DNA from: Pelomicrobium methylotrophicum
GTDB lineage: Bacteria; Pseudomonadota; Gammaproteobacteria; Burkholderiales; UBA6910
DNA length: 64,000 nucleotides
Reading direction: 5' to 3'
NCBI RefSeq assembly: GCF_008014345.1
Contig: NZ_VPFL01000006.1
Location: forward strand, 1-64,000
In this document: in pieces, positions 1-11,290 of the stretch
Numbering within the stretch: the first letter of the stretch is position 1
Layout: each line of letters opens with the position of its first letter
Notes under the pieces: model-generated
Seen by the model: the letters and a program-made list of their open reading frames with translations, nothing else
Told to the model about the DNA's origin: nothing
The model's database searches: none
Program-made: the position numbers and the translations under genes

Positions 1-61
1 GCTCCACCGTCCAGGGCGCCGTCAGCCCAAGCAATTGCCGGTACAACTCCACGCTGTCCAT
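1..61 (-). CDS. ISL3-family transposase, N-terminal fragment (partial at window edge)
   Basis: The minus-strand reading from the ATG at 61-59 begins MDSVELYRQLLGLTAPWTVE, which resembles the start of ISL3 transposases (ELYxxLLGLxxPW). A GGGAGA ribosome binding site lies about 7 bases before the ATG. Only 20 residues are inside the window, so the DDE catalytic domain cannot be seen. The call rests on a short but characteristic N-terminus and on the terminal repeat just outside it. Confidence 0.55.
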   Translation of the reverse strand, partial: MDSVELYRQLLGLTAPWTVE

Positions 62-128
62 CGCATGTCTCCCATGAAAACTATGCGCGACAGCTTACTA
101 CCGACCCACAGAAATGTCTGAAGAACCC
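1..128 (-). mobile_element. Right-hand end of an ISL3-family insertion sequence (cut by window edge)
   Basis: The first 61 bases encode the N-terminus of an ISL3-type transposase on the minus strand. Between it and position 128 lies a candidate terminal inverted repeat whose outer end, read inward, starts GGGTTCTTCAGACATTTCTG. The repeat abuts an A/T run (129-138) in otherwise GC-rich DNA, which fits the AT-rich 8-bp target duplications known for this family. The boundary at 128 is inferred, because the other end lies outside the window. Confidence 0.55.
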
Positions 129-386
129 AAAAATTTTTATTTCCTCGCTCGAGCTTTCCCGTGCCCCACGCACAGCTATTCAGACCGTCTCCAGCCAAGC
201 GGGCAACAACCTGGGAACGGCGCTTTCTGCCGTCGGCAGTTCTTCGACAAGACGCCGATAGGATGGGAACGCTGGTCTATGCAGGCCAGGGTCTTCAGGA
301 CGAGAAGCGGTAGCGGCGCGGACCCGAACGTCCTCACTGACAGGCGCTTTGTTCACCCCCTGCCCGCGGAATGCTGCCCTTGCTCT

Positions 387-1229
387 TCACACCACCGGCA
401 CCACCCGCATCGAGAAGTCGACTGCTTTCACGTCCTTGGTGAGGCTGCCGATGGAGATGCGCTCCACGCCGGTCTCGGCGATGGCGCGCACGTTCTCCAA
501 GGTGATGCCGCCGGAAGCCTCCAGCTCGGCGCGGCCGGCGGTCAAGCGCACCGCTTCGCGCATGTCATCCAGGGAGAAGTTGTCGAGCAGGATGAACCGG
601 GCGCCGGCGGCGAGCGCCTCCTCGAGCTGGGCCAGGTTTTCCACCTCGATCTGGATGGGCGCTGTGGCATTTATGCGCCCTGCGGCGGCCAGCGCTTCCT
701 TCACGCCCCCCGCCACGGCGATGTGGTTCTCCTTGATCAGGATCCCGTCATAGAGCCCCATGCGGTGGTTTGTGCCACCGCCCACGCGCACCGCGTATTT
801 TTCGGCGAACCGCAGCCCGGGCAGCGTTTTGCGGGTATCGAGAATGCGCGCACGGGTACCCGCCACCGCGTCCACGTAGCGCCGGGTCGCGGTGGCGACT
901 GCCGAGAGGGTTTGTAGAAAGTTGAGCGCGGGGCGCTCCGCCGAAAGGAGCGTCCGGGCGCGCCCCTGCAGCACACAGACCTCGGCCCCCGAAGACAGGG
1001 CGCCGCCCTCGGAGACCTTCCACTCGATTTCCACCGAGGGATCCAGGCGCAGGAAACAGGCCTCGAACCAAGGGGTGCCGGCGAGCACCGCTTCCTCGCG
1101 GCAGACGACTCGGGCCCGGGCTTCCAGGTCCTCGGGCAGGAGCAGTGCGGTCAAGTCTGCGGGGCCCAAGTCCTCTTCCAGCGCTCGGGCCACGTCCCGT
1201 TCTACGTGCTCGTGCAGCGGGAAATCCAT
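387..1229 (-). CDS. nadC: Nicotinate-nucleotide pyrophosphorylase (carboxylating), quinolinate phosphoribosyltransferase
   Basis: The enzyme converts quinolinate and PRPP to nicotinate mononucleotide, CO2 and pyrophosphate, the entry step of de novo NAD synthesis in the cytoplasm. At 280 residues it has the usual family length. The signature DTRKTLPGLR starts at residue 131 and is followed by KYAVRVGGGTNHRMGLYD, which carries the substrate-binding Arg, Lys and His residues. The C-terminal barrel motifs (EVEN, LLDN, EASGGI) are all present. It starts 5 bases after the stop of the upstream haloacid dehalogenase gene, so the two are probably co-transcribed. No nadA or nadB is nearby. Confidence 0.95.
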   Translation of the reverse strand: MDFPLHEHVERDVARALEEDLGPADLTALLLPEDLEARARVVCREEAVLAGTPWFEACFLRLDPSVEIEWKVSEGGALSSGAEVCVLQGRARTLLSAERPALNFLQTLSAVATATRRYVDAVAGTRARILDTRKTLPGLRFAEKYAVRVGGGTNHRMGLYDGILIKENHIAVAGGVKEALAAAGRINATAPIQIEVENLAQLEEALAAGARFILLDNFSLDDMREAVRLTAGRAELEASGGITLENVRAIAETGVERISIGSLTKDVKAVDFSMRVVPVV

Positions 1230-1234
1230 GGGTA

Positions 1235-1903
1235 TTAGCCGACGTGCTGGGGAAGCTCGGCGAGGCTTCTCAACACCGCGTCCGGGGTATACCCCATCTC
1301 ATCGGGCGTCGCGTTGGAACGGTTGATCCAGAAGACGTGGAAGCCGAACGCTTTTGCGCCCACCGCGTCCCAATAGTTGGACGAGACGAATCCCACCTCG
1401 TGCCTGTCGACCCCCAGCCGGGCCGGGGCAAGCTGGTAGACCGAGGGGTGGGGCTTGAAGATCTTGACCTCGTCCACCGACAGAATGGCCTTGAACCTGG
1501 GCTCCAGTCCCGTGTTGCGGGTGAGCTCGAGCAGCATGCGCGGGCTGCCGTTGGACAGGACGGCGAGCGGCCGGCTTTGCAGGGCCTCCAGGGCTTCCTC
1601 CACTTCGGGGTAGGGCTGCAGATGCAGGTAGGCGTCCATGAGCCGAGCGCGGGTGCCCTCGTCGCAGGTGAGGCCCAGGTGGCGGCAGGCGTAGGTCAGG
1701 GCCTTCTCGGTGATGACCCAAAAGTCCTCGTATTCGCCCATGAGGCTCTTCAGCCAAGTGTATTCCAGCTGCTTCTGGCGCCAGAGCTGGCTCAGGGCAT
1801 TGCCCTGGCCGGGAAAGCGCTGGTCGCACAAGGCGATCACTGAGTGCACGTTGTAGAGGGTGCCGTAGGCGTCGAAGACCAGAGCTTTGATCCGGACCGT
1901 CAT
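1235..1903 (-). CDS. Haloacid dehalogenase, type II (L-2-haloacid dehalogenase-like HAD hydrolase)
   Basis: This 222-residue HAD-superfamily protein is most like L-2-haloacid dehalogenases. With the start at 1903 the catalytic set falls at the positions known for that family: nucleophile D11 (VFDAYGT), R42, S117-N118 (LSNGSP), K150 (FKPHP), and S174, N176 and D179 (SSNYWD). The ATG at 1903 is chosen over an in-frame upstream codon at 1933 because GAAAGGAG lies 7 bases before it. It is the first gene of a two-gene unit with nadC. Dehalogenation of 2-haloacids is the family activity; the physiological substrate here is unknown. Confidence 0.88.
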   Translation of the reverse strand: MTVRIKALVFDAYGTLYNVHSVIALCDQRFPGQGNALSQLWRQKQLEYTWLKSLMGEYEDFWVITEKALTYACRHLGLTCDEGTRARLMDAYLHLQPYPEVEEALEALQSRPLAVLSNGSPRMLLELTRNTGLEPRFKAILSVDEVKIFKPHPSVYQLAPARLGVDRHEVGFVSSNYWDAVGAKAFGFHVFWINRSNATPDEMGYTPDAVLRSLAELPQHVG

Positions 1904-1970
1904 GCGGTTTCTCCTTTCGCTTGCCTCGATCATACCCTAGCCTCGCTGCGTTTTCGTACTGCCGGGACCA

Positions 1971-1997
1971 TTGAAATCCCTGCCGACTTCCCCAATA
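1971..1997 (+). promoter_or_regulatory. Sigma-32 (heat-shock) promoter of clpB
   Basis: TTGAAA at 1971-1976 and CCCCAATA at 1990-1997 are separated by 13 bases. They match the RpoH pattern (CTTGAA, 11-16 bases, CCCCATNT) with one mismatch in the second box. The site lies 44 bases before the clpB ATG, and clpB is a classical RpoH target. Confidence 0.75.
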
Positions 1998-2041
1998 AAA
2001 ACGTAAAAGTTCGCTCTTAGAAGGTTTCCAGGGGGCTGAAA

Positions 2042-4639
2042 ATGCGTCTCGACAAGCTTACGACCAAGTTCCAGCAGGCGCTGGCCGATGCCCAGAGTCT
2101 GGCCTTGGGCCAGGACAACCCTTACATCGAGCCCCAGCACCTGCTGATGGCGCTGCTCAACCAAGAGGACGGAAGCACGGGGTCGCTCCTCGCGCGCGCC
2201 GGCGTCAACGTGGCGGCCCTCAAGGCTGACCTCCAGAAGAGCCTTCAACGGCTCCCGAAGGTGGAAGGCACGGGCGGGGAAATCACGCTCTCCCGCGAGC
2301 TCGTCAACCTGCTGAACCTCACCGACAAAGAGGCCCAGAAGCGGGGCGACCAGTACATCGCTTCGGAGCTTTTTCTCCTGGCGTTGACCGAGGACAAGGG
2401 AGAGACCGGGCGCCTGTTCAAACAGCATGGGGCCAACCGTCAGGCGCTGGAGCAGGCGATCCAGGCGGTGCGGGGCGGGGCGAGCGTGGAGAATCCCGAG
2501 GCCGAAAGCCAGCGGCAGGCGTTGCAGCGCTACACCTTGGATCTCACCGAGCGGGCCCGCCAGGGCAAGCTCGATCCCGTGATCGGCCGCGACGACGAGA
2601 TCCGGCGGGTGATCCAGATCCTGCAGCGGCGCACGAAGAACAACCCGGTGCTGATCGGCGAGCCCGGCGTGGGGAAAACCGCCATCGTGGAAGGGCTCGC
2701 CCAGCGTATCGTCAACGGCGAGGTGCCGGAAACGCTGAAGAACAAGCGCGTCCTGTCCTTGGACATGGCGGCCCTGCTGGCGGGGGCCAAGTACCGGGGC
2801 GAGTTCGAGGAGCGGCTGAAGGCGGTGCTCAAGGAAATCGCCCAGGAAGGGGGGCGCATCATTCTGTTCATCGACGAGCTCCACACCATGGTGGGGGCAG
2901 GCAAGGCTGAAGGGGCGATCGATGCCGGCAACATGCTGAAGCCGGCGCTTGCCCGCGGCGAGCTGCATTGCATCGGCGCCACGACGCTGGACGAGTACCG
3001 CAAGTACATCGAGAAGGACGCGGCGCTGGAGCGGCGCTTCCAGAAGGTGCTGGTGGACGAGCCCACCGTCGAGGATACCATCGCCATCCTGCGGGGGCTG
3101 CAGGAGAAGTACGAGCTGCACCACGGCGTCGAGATCACCGATCCGGCCATCGTGGCGGCGGCGGAGTTGTCGCACCGCTACATCACCGACCGCTTCCTCC
3201 CGGACAAGGCGATCGACCTGATCGACGAAGCGGCGGCCCGCATCAAGATGGAGATCGACTCCAAGCCCGAGGAAATGGACCGGTTGGAACGCCGGCTGAT
3301 CCAGCTCAAGATCGAGCGCGAGGCGGTGAAGAAGGAGAAGGACGAGGCTTCCCAGAAGCGCCTGCAGCTCATCGAGGAGGAGATCACCAAGCTGGAAAAG
3401 GACTACTCCGACCTGGAAGAGATCTGGAAGGCGGAGAAGGCTCAGGTGACGGGCACCCAGCACATCAAGGAGGAGCTGGACAGGCTCAAGCTCGAGATGG
3501 AGGCGGCCAAGCGCAAGGGCGACTGGCAAAAGGTATCCGAAATCCAATACGGAAAGATTCCGCAGCTCGAGGCCCAGCTCAAGCAGGCCGAAAGCGGGGG
3601 GGGCAAGAAGCAGTTCCGGCTGCTACGTACCCAGGTGGGTGCGGAAGAGGTGGCGGAGGTGGTTTCCCGCTGGACCGGCATCCCCGTCTCCAAGATGATG
3701 GAAGGCGAGCGCGAGAAGCTGCTGCACATGGAGGAGAGGTTGCACCAGCGGGTGGTCGGCCAGGACGAGGCGGTGCGGCTCGTCTCCGACGCGATCCGCC
3801 GCTCCCGGGCGGGGCTTGCCGACCCGAACCGGCCCTACGGCTCGTTCCTATTCCTCGGGCCCACCGGCGTGGGAAAGACGGAACTGTGCAAGGCGCTGGC
3901 CGAGTTCCTGTTCGACTCCGAGGAGCACCTGATCCGGCTGGACATGAGCGAGTACATGGAAAAGCACTCCGTGGCGCGGTTGATCGGGGCGCCTCCAGGA
4001 TACGTGGGCTACGAGGAAGGCGGGCAGCTCACCGAGCAAGTGCGCAGAAAGCCCTATTCGGTGGTCCTGCTGGACGAAGTGGAGAAGGCCCATCCGGACG
4101 TGTTCAACGTGCTGCTCCAGGTGCTGGATGACGGGCGGCTCACCGACGGGCAGGGAAGGACGGTGGACTTCAGGAACACGGTCATCGTGATGACCTCCAA
4201 CCTGGGCTCCCAGATGATCCAAAGCATGGCGGGTGACGACTACCAGGTGATCAAGCTGGCGGTGATGGGCGAGGTGAAGGCCTATTTCCGGCCGGAATTC
4301 ATCAACCGCATCGATGAGGTGGTGGTGTTCCACGCTCTTGAGGACAAGCATATCAAGAAAATCGCCCAGATCCAGCTCGGGCTTTTGCGCAAGCGGCTGG
4401 CGGCGATGGACATGCAGCTCGAGGTGTCGGAGGCCGCCCTGGCGGAGCTCGCCAAGGTGGGATTCGATCCGGTCTACGGCGCCCGTCCCCTCAAGCGTGC
4501 CATCCAGCAGCGGATCGAGAACCCGCTCGCCAAGCGGATCCTCGAGGGCCGCTTCGGGCCCAAGGACGTGGTCCACGTGGACGTGGCCGGTAGCGAGTTT
4601 GTCTTCAGCAAGGCGCAGCCAGCGGCGGCGGTGGCATGA
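2042..4639 (+). CDS. clpB: ATP-dependent disaggregase chaperone ClpB
   Basis: A hexameric AAA+ chaperone that pulls polypeptides out of aggregates together with DnaK. At 865 residues it has the standard length. In order it shows the Clp N-domain (about 1-145), NBD1 with Walker A GEPGVGKT near 206-213 and a FIDELHT Walker B, the Arg/Glu/Lys-rich coiled-coil middle domain (about 400-525) that separates ClpB from ClpA/C, and NBD2 with GPTGVGKT near 606-613 and [11 protein letters not shown]. It is transcribed alone behind a sigma-32-like promoter and converges with the kinase gene, whose stop lies 6 bases away. Confidence 0.97.
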   Translation: MRLDKLTTKFQQALADAQSLALGQDNPYIEPQHLLMALLNQEDGSTGSLLARAGVNVAALKADLQKSLQRLPKVEGTGGEITLSRELVNLLNLTDKEAQKRGDQYIASELFLLALTEDKGETGRLFKQHGANRQALEQAIQAVRGGASVENPEAESQRQALQRYTLDLTERARQGKLDPVIGRDDEIRRVIQILQRRTKNNPVLIGEPGVGKTAIVEGLAQRIVNGEVPETLKNKRVLSLDMAALLAGAKYRGEFEERLKAVLKEIAQEGGRIILFIDELHTMVGAGKAEGAIDAGNMLKPALARGELHCIGATTLDEYRKYIEKDAALERRFQKVLVDEPTVEDTIAILRGLQEKYELHHGVEITDPAIVAAAELSHRYITDRFLPDKAIDLIDEAAARIKMEIDSKPEEMDRLERRLIQLKIEREAVKKEKDEASQKRLQLIEEEITKLEKDYSDLEEIWKAEKAQVTGTQHIKEELDRLKLEMEAAKRKGDWQKVSEIQYGKIPQLEAQLKQAESGGGKKQFRLLRTQVGAEEVAEVVSRWTGIPVSKMMEGEREKLLHMEERLHQRVVGQDEAVRLVSDAIRRSRAGLADPNRPYGSFLFLGPTGVGKTELCKALAEFLFDSEEHLIRLDMSEYMEKHSVARLIGAPPGYVGYEEGGQLTEQVRRKPYSVVLLDEVEKAHPDVFNVLLQVLDDGRLTDGQGRTVDFRNTVIVMTSNLGSQMIQSMAGDDYQVIKLAVMGEVKAYFRPEFINRIDEVVVFHALEDKHIKKIAQIQLGLLRKRLAAMDMQLEVSEAALAELAKVGFDPVYGARPLKRAIQQRIENPLAKRILEGRFGPKDVVHVDVAGSEFVFSKAQPAAAVA

Positions 4640-4645
4640 TTTCCG

Positions 4646-6850
<2,205 letters not shown>

Positions 6851-6978
6851 GGGCGGCGCGGGCGCGGGTCCTGCTGAAAACACTGGAACGTCGCGGTGGC
6901 ATCGGGGCGGCGATAGGGCGAGCCATTTTCAAGACTTATACCCCACCGCAGGGGCGCCGGCAAACCCGGCCGCGCCCG

Positions 6979-6984
6979 TATAAT
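6979..6984 (+). promoter_or_regulatory. Probable -10 element for the methyltransferase gene
   Basis: A perfect TATAAT lies at 6979-6984 in GC-rich DNA. Transcription would begin near 6991. That is downstream of the first possible ATG (6983) and supports the start codon at 7043. No convincing -35 box is visible. Confidence 0.45.
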
Positions 6985-7042
6985 GGCAGCATTCGGTTGC
7001 GGCATGGCCTCAACCATGCCGGCACTGGAAGCGGATCACGCC

Positions 7043-7624
7043 ATGCACCATCACGATCTTTCCGAAGCGTCACCCTGGGTGAAGCGCTGGGCCGGATTGA
7101 TTCCCGCCGGTGGCGTGGTGCTGGATGTGGCGGCGGGGTCGGGAAGGCATACGCGGTACTTCGCGCGCCGCGGCCACGCCGTGGAGGCCGTGGACCGGGA
7201 CGCCGAGGCGCTGCGGGCCGTCGCGCACGAGCCCGGCGTCACGGTGCGTGTGGCCGATCTGGAAGAAGGGCCCTGGCCTTACGCCGACCGGCGTTTCCAC
7301 GGCATTGTGGTCACCCATTATCTGCACCGCCCCTTGTTCCCTCGATTGATTGAGGCGCTCGCCGAGGGGGGCGTGTTGATTTACGAGACGTTCGCGGTGG
7401 GTAACGAACGGTACGGGCGGCCCAGCAACCCGAACTTCCTGCTGCAGCCGGGAGAGCTGTTGGCGGCGTTCGGAGCTCGCCTTCAAGTGGTGGCTTACGA
7501 AAGCGGGCGGGTGGCTTTTCCGAAGATGGCGATCATCCAGCGCTTGTGCGCGATCCGTTCCCTTGCGCCGGTGGACCTGGATCCGGCACCGGCCGCCGCG
7601 ACAGTGAAGGAGGACATCCCCTGA
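7043..7624 (+). CDS. Class I SAM-dependent methyltransferase
   Basis: A 193-residue protein with the Rossmann-type SAM-binding motif [16 protein letters not shown] near residue 30, followed by acidic motif II (VEAVDRD) and a motif IV-like [11 protein letters not shown]. This is typical of small stand-alone methyltransferases related to UbiE/TehB. The ATG at 7043 ([12 protein letters not shown]) is chosen over 6983 because a TATAAT promoter overlaps the earlier codon and GGAAG precedes the later one. It lies 77 bases before dapA. The substrate cannot be told from sequence. Confidence 0.75.
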   Translation: MHHHDLSEASPWVKRWAGLIPAGGVVLDVAAGSGRHTRYFARRGHAVEAVDRDAEALRAVAHEPGVTVRVADLEEGPWPYADRRFHGIVVTHYLHRPLFPRLIEALAEGGVLIYETFAVGNERYGRPSNPNFLLQPGELLAAFGARLQVVAYESGRVAFPKMAIIQRLCAIRSLAPVDLDPAPAAATVKEDIP

Positions 7625-7701
7625 GCCGCTTCGGCGGCTCAGGCCCGCCGTTTCGCTGCCCGGCCGAATTGGCTACAATGCGCAATTTTCTGGGCCATCA
7701 C

Positions 7702-8580
7702 ATGATCAAAGGCAGCCTGGTCGCCATCGTCACTCCCATGCATGACGATGGCAGCCTTGACTTGGAACGCTACCGCGCGCTGATCGACTGGCACATCGAG
7801 CAGGGCACCGACGGCATCGTGGTGGTGGGCACCACGGGGGAGTCGCCGACGGTGGATTTCGACGAGCACCGCACGCTGATCCGGGTGGCGGTGGAGCAGG
7901 CCGCGGGGCGCATTCCCGTCATCGCCGGTACCGGGGCCAACGCCACCCGGGAAGCGATCGAGCTTTCCGTCTACGCCAAGGAAGTCGGAGCCGATGCAAG
8001 CCTTTCGGTGGTGCCGTACTACAACAAGCCGACCCAGGAGGGCTTGTACCAGCACTTCAAGGCGATTGCCGAGGCGGTGGATATCCCCCAGATCCTCTAC
8101 AACGTGCCCGGGCGGACGGTGGCGGACATTTCCAACGACACGGTACTGCGCCTTGCCGAGATTCCCAATATCGTCGGCATCAAGGATGCCACTGGGAACC
8201 TGGAACGGGGGGCAGACCTGCTGCGGCGCGCGCCGCGCGACTTTGCCGTCTATAGCGGCGACGACGCGACGGGGCTCGCGCTCATGTTGCTGGGCGGCCA
8301 TGGGGTGATTTCCGTCACTGCCAACGTGGCCCCCAAGCTCATGCACGAAATGTGCGCCGCCGCGCTGGAGGGGAACTTGATCCGGGCCCGGGAACTCAAT
8401 AATCGATTGATGGGGCTGCATAAGTATCTTTTCATCGAGGCAAATCCAATCCCAGTCAAATGGGCCCTCGCCGAACTCGGGCTCATCCGCGGAGGCATCC
8501 GGCTTCCGCTGACGCCCCTGGCGCCGCAATATCACGGACTTGTGCGCGAGGCCATGAAACAGGCAGGGATCTTGACGTGA
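7702..8580 (+). CDS. dapA: 4-hydroxy-tetrahydrodipicolinate synthase
   Basis: This enzyme condenses pyruvate with aspartate semialdehyde, the first committed step of the diaminopimelate/lysine pathway. The protein is 292 residues, the same length as the E. coli enzyme. Family motifs are present: VVGTTGES, the Tyr-containing [19 protein letters not shown], and the Schiff-base lysine in IKDATGN. The ATG at 7702 gives the family-typical start [13 protein letters not shown]. An in-frame ATG at 7678 sits inside a TACAAT hexamer that looks like a -10 box (7674-7679). The stop overlaps the bamC start by 4 bases. Confidence 0.95.
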   Translation: MIKGSLVAIVTPMHDDGSLDLERYRALIDWHIEQGTDGIVVVGTTGESPTVDFDEHRTLIRVAVEQAAGRIPVIAGTGANATREAIELSVYAKEVGADASLSVVPYYNKPTQEGLYQHFKAIAEAVDIPQILYNVPGRTVADISNDTVLRLAEIPNIVGIKDATGNLERGADLLRRAPRDFAVYSGDDATGLALMLLGGHGVISVTANVAPKLMHEMCAAALEGNLIRARELNNRLMGLHKYLFIEANPIPVKWALAELGLIRGGIRLPLTPLAPQYHGLVREAMKQAGILT

Positions 8581-9737
8581 GCCAAGCGAAGCAGAGGGCA
8601 GGACGCATCGCCCGCGGACTTGGCACCGTGCTGCTGGGGGTGCTGGCGGTGGCCCTGGTGGGCTGTTCAGGGGGGTTATTGCGCAAGGAGATCGATTACA
8701 AGTCCGCCAAAAAGCTGCCGCCCCTGGAAATTCCGCCCGACCTCACGGCGCCCAGCGCGAGCGACCGCTACACCGTGCCGGAGGTGAACGCGACGGGGGC
8801 CGCCACCTATTCGGCCTACAGCGCCGAACGCACCGGCCGCCCGCAGGCGAGCGGCGTCTCGACCCTGCTGCCTGACACCGCCAACGTGCGCATCGAGCGG
8901 GCGGGAAATGAGCGCTGGCTGGTGGTGAACCAGCCGCCGGAAAAAGTGTGGCCGGTGGTGCGGGAGTTCTGGCAGGAACTGGGTTTCGTCATTGCGACCG
9001 AGATTCCGGAAGCCGGAATCATGGAGACCGACTGGGCCGAGAACCGGGCCAAGATTCCCCAGGATCTCATTCGCAGCGCCTTGGGCAAGGTGTTGGACCA
9101 GCTCTGGTCCACTGGCGAACGGGACAAATTCCGTACCCGCCTGGAACCGGTCAACGACCGCACCGCCACGGAGGTCTATATCAGCCACCGGGGGATGGTG
9201 GAGAGGCTGGTGGGCAGCAACCCCGAGCCCCAGGGTTCCGTGTGGGAGCCGACGCCGCCCAACCCCGATCTAGAGGCGGAGATGCTGCGGCGGCTGGCGG
9301 TACGCTTCGGCGTGGAAGAGGAGCGCTCCCGGCAGCTGGTCGCTGCCCCCCGCCAGCAGCCTTTGGCGGAGCTGGTACAGGGAGGCAATACAGGGCAACT
9401 GGCGCTGGTCGATCCGTTCGACCGCGCTTGGCGACGGGTGGGCCTCGCCCTGGATCGCGTGGGGTTCACGGTGGTGGACCGGGACCGCTCCAGCGGAATC
9501 TATTATGTGCGCTATGCCCCCTTGGAGACGCAGTCGAAGAAGCAGGAGGGAATCCTCTCCCGCCTGGCGTTCTGGCGCAGCGACGACCGGGACAAGCCCA
9601 AGCCGGAGCAGTACCGCATCCAGCTGAAACCGGCGGGGGAAGGCACGCGGGTGAGCGTGCTCAACAAGGAGGGCCAGCCGGAGAACTCCGAAACCGGCAA
9701 AAAGATCCTGAGCCTGTTGTACGACCAACTGAAATGA
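8577..9737 (+). CDS. bamC: Outer-membrane protein assembly factor BamC (NlpB/DapX lipoprotein)
   Basis: An outer-membrane lipoprotein subunit of the BAM complex that inserts beta-barrel proteins. The 386-residue product has a signal peptide ending in the lipobox VALVGC, then the unstructured segment of conserved BamC type ([16 protein letters not shown]), and two helix-grip domains. The GTG start at 8577 overlaps the dapA stop (GTGA), reproducing the dapA-nlpB order of E. coli. The mature protein is tethered by its N-terminal cysteine. Confidence 0.88.
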   Translation: MSQAKQRAGRIARGLGTVLLGVLAVALVGCSGGLLRKEIDYKSAKKLPPLEIPPDLTAPSASDRYTVPEVNATGAATYSAYSAERTGRPQASGVSTLLPDTANVRIERAGNERWLVVNQPPEKVWPVVREFWQELGFVIATEIPEAGIMETDWAENRAKIPQDLIRSALGKVLDQLWSTGERDKFRTRLEPVNDRTATEVYISHRGMVERLVGSNPEPQGSVWEPTPPNPDLEAEMLRRLAVRFGVEEERSRQLVAAPRQQPLAELVQGGNTGQLALVDPFDRAWRRVGLALDRVGFTVVDRDRSSGIYYVRYAPLETQSKKQEGILSRLAFWRSDDRDKPKPEQYRIQLKPAGEGTRVSVLNKEGQPENSETGKKILSLLYDQLK

Positions 9738-9831
9738 AGAGGGTGCCCAACGGTGGGCGCGCAAAATCCATCCCCCGGCCCCACGGGCGGCGGCCAGTCT
9801 ATCCTTTCCCTTTCATCACGTTGAGTGGAGC

Positions 9832-10602
9832 ATGATTCGCTTCGCCTGCCTCGGCAGCGGCAGCCAGGGCAACGGGTTGCTGGTGGAGGCAGGGGAAACC
9901 CGGATTCTGCTCGACTGCGGGTTTACCTTGCGGGAAGCCGAGGCGCGCCTTGCGCGTCTGGGCCTCCACCCCGATCAGCTCGACGCCATCCTCGTCACCC
10001 ATGAGCACGACGATCATGCGGGTGGAGTGGGCCGGCTGGCGGCACGCCATGGCATCAGCGTCTACCTGACTTACGGTACACGCCGTGCCTTGGAATCGGT
10101 CCTCCTGCCGCAGCTCGATCTGCATCTGATCGACAGCCATACCTCCTTCGCCGTGGGGGACATCGAGATCCATCCGTTTCCGGTGCCCCACGACGCCCGC
10201 GAACCCATCCAGTTCGTCTTCACGGACGGGGCCGTGCGGGTGGGCGTCCTCACCGACACCGGCACCGTGACGCCCCATATCCGGGACATGCTGAACGGCT
10301 GCCACGCCCTGGTTCTGGAGTGCAACCACGACCCGGAGATGCTGGCCCAGGGTCCCTATCCGCCGTCCCTCAAGCGCCGGGTGGCGGGCCGCTACGGACA
10401 TCTGGCTAACCCGGCCGCTGCCGAGCTCCTGGCCAGCCTGGACACTGGACGCCTGCAGCACCTCATTGCGGCGCACCTCAGCCAGACCAACAACACGCCG
10501 GACTTGGCGCGGGGGGCCTTGGCGGATGCCCTATCCTGCGACCCTGCCTGGATCGCGGTCGCTGACCAGGCGTTGGGCTTCGACTGGCGCGAAGCCCGCT
10601 AG
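9832..10602 (+). CDS. Metallo-beta-lactamase-fold hydrolase (YycJ/WalJ-like)
   Basis: A 256-residue member of the metallo-beta-lactamase superfamily. The metal-binding motif HEHDDH is at residues 57-62, with further ligands in PVPHDA, LTDTG and the C-terminal AAHLSQTNN. The opening FACLGSGSQGN and the length match the YycJ/WalJ group, which contains predicted DNA or RNA 5'-3' exonucleases. The ATG at 9832 is preceded by GTGGAG. It follows bamC by 94 bases on the same strand. The substrate is unproven. Confidence 0.85.
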   Translation: MIRFACLGSGSQGNGLLVEAGETRILLDCGFTLREAEARLARLGLHPDQLDAILVTHEHDDHAGGVGRLAARHGISVYLTYGTRRALESVLLPQLDLHLIDSHTSFAVGDIEIHPFPVPHDAREPIQFVFTDGAVRVGVLTDTGTVTPHIRDMLNGCHALVLECNHDPEMLAQGPYPPSLKRRVAGRYGHLANPAAAELLASLDTGRLQHLIAAHLSQTNNTPDLARGALADALSCDPAWIAVADQALGFDWREAR

Positions 10603-10625
10603 CGGGTGCCCGCTGGGAAAGAAAA

Positions 10626-10647
10626 AAGGCCGACTTGCGCCGGCCTT
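10626..10647 (-). terminator. Rho-independent terminator of the small lipoprotein gene
   Basis: AAGGCCG (10626-10632) and CGGCCTT (10641-10647) form a 7-bp stem with an 8-base loop. On the minus strand the stem is followed by a run of six T, so it would end transcription of the lipoprotein gene. It lies between two convergent genes; on the plus strand the T-run is lacking. Confidence 0.75.
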
Positions 10648-10674
10648 CCGTAACCCGTCGAAATAGGGGCTGAA

Positions 10675-10947
10675 TTACTTGGGCTGATCTTTTTTCTCTT
10701 CGGCGGGAGCAGCCGCCGGAGCAGCCTGGCCTTCGGCCGGCTTGACTTCGCCCGCTGGAGCGGCAGTTTGCGGCTGACCTTCGGCCGGCTTGGCTTCAAG
10801 CGCGGCGGCTTGCTGGGCCGGGGCAGGCGTAGCTGGAGCGGCCTGCTGGGCAGGCGCCGGCGCCGGGGCCGTCGCCGTTTCTTCTTTCTTTCCGCAGGCG
10901 GAAAGGGCCACTACTGCGATAGCACCAAGGAGGATGGAGCGTTTCAT
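10675..10947 (-). CDS. Small Ala/Pro-rich lipoprotein
   Basis: The 90-residue product has a lipoprotein signal (MKRSILLGAIAVVALSAC) with the modified Cys at residue 18. It is followed by KKEE and a low-complexity tail of Ala, Pro, Gln and Glu (repeats of APAPAQQAAP and KPAEGQ type), with no folded domain. Such tails are usually flexible spacers in the periplasm. AAGGA lies 12 bases before the ATG. The gene sits behind an unusually long, strongly structured upstream region, and a clear terminator follows it. No specific function is recognised. Confidence 0.7.
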   Translation of the reverse strand: MKRSILLGAIAVVALSACGKKEETATAPAPAPAQQAAPATPAPAQQAAALEAKPAEGQPQTAAPAGEVKPAEGQAAPAAAPAEEKKDQPK

Positions 10948-10984
10948 AGGGAAATGTGTCCTTCGAAAAGTTAAAGATGTCCTG

Positions 10985-11163
10985 CTTCTCGGGCCGCCCC
11001 CCAGGAGCCTGTACGTGCAATTCTCGCGCGGGTGCCGGCAAGGCGCCCTGTTTTCGAGAACCCGTTGCCCGTACAGGCTCCTCATCTGGGACCGCTCGAC
11101 ACGCTGCCCGAAAGGGCAATGTGTCGGAAAGTCCTTGGGAATTGCGACCGGCAGCGCATTGTA
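10985..11163 (-). ncRNA. Candidate structured RNA or leader upstream of the small lipoprotein gene
   Basis: On the minus strand a TACAAT -10-like box (11163-11158) is followed by two strong hairpins. Hairpin 1 (11126-11097) has a CGACAC/GTGTCG outer stem, a 3x3 internal loop, and a GCCC/GGGC stem closed by four bases. Hairpin 2 (11082-11003) has a perfect 13-bp outer stem (AGGAGCCTGTACG and its complement) and an imperfect inner helix including TTCTCG/CGAGAA. No open reading frame explains the arms. It could be a 5' leader of the lipoprotein mRNA or a separate small RNA. No known RNA family was recognised. Confidence 0.4.
11003..11082. repeat. Long imperfect hairpin with a 13-bp perfect outer stem
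   Basis: AGGAGCCTGTACG at 11003-11015 is exactly complementary to 11070-11082. Further pairing inside (TTCTCG at 11021-11026 with CGAGAA at 11055-11060, and short GC stems) makes a rod of about 80 bases. It lies in the intergenic region between the lipoprotein and RoxA-like genes. Confidence 0.85.
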
Positions 11164-11290
11164 GCAAAACGCCGCGAAAAGGATAGCAATATGTACATAT
11201 ATACAGGTGGCGGCTTCCCGTGGTCGCGGTGAGGGTCGGGGGCGGTTTCGTTTCGGAGCCTGTGGAAACGCTTCGGGCTGGAGCGTGTCT

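Noticed and set aside
1937-3547. Long minus-strand frame opposite clpB
   Set aside because: It mirrors the clpB coding strand and has no recognisable product.
7678-7701. Earlier dapA start at the ATG at 7678
   Set aside because: It sits in a likely -10 hexamer and would add residues not found in the family.
11097-11140. GGAAAGTCC segment resembling part of RNase P RNA
   Set aside because: Only a few bases agree, and the rest of the RNase P core is missing.
10985-11163. 6S RNA
   Set aside because: Length is similar, but I see two separate hairpins and no long rod with a central bubble, and the usual gene neighbours are absent.
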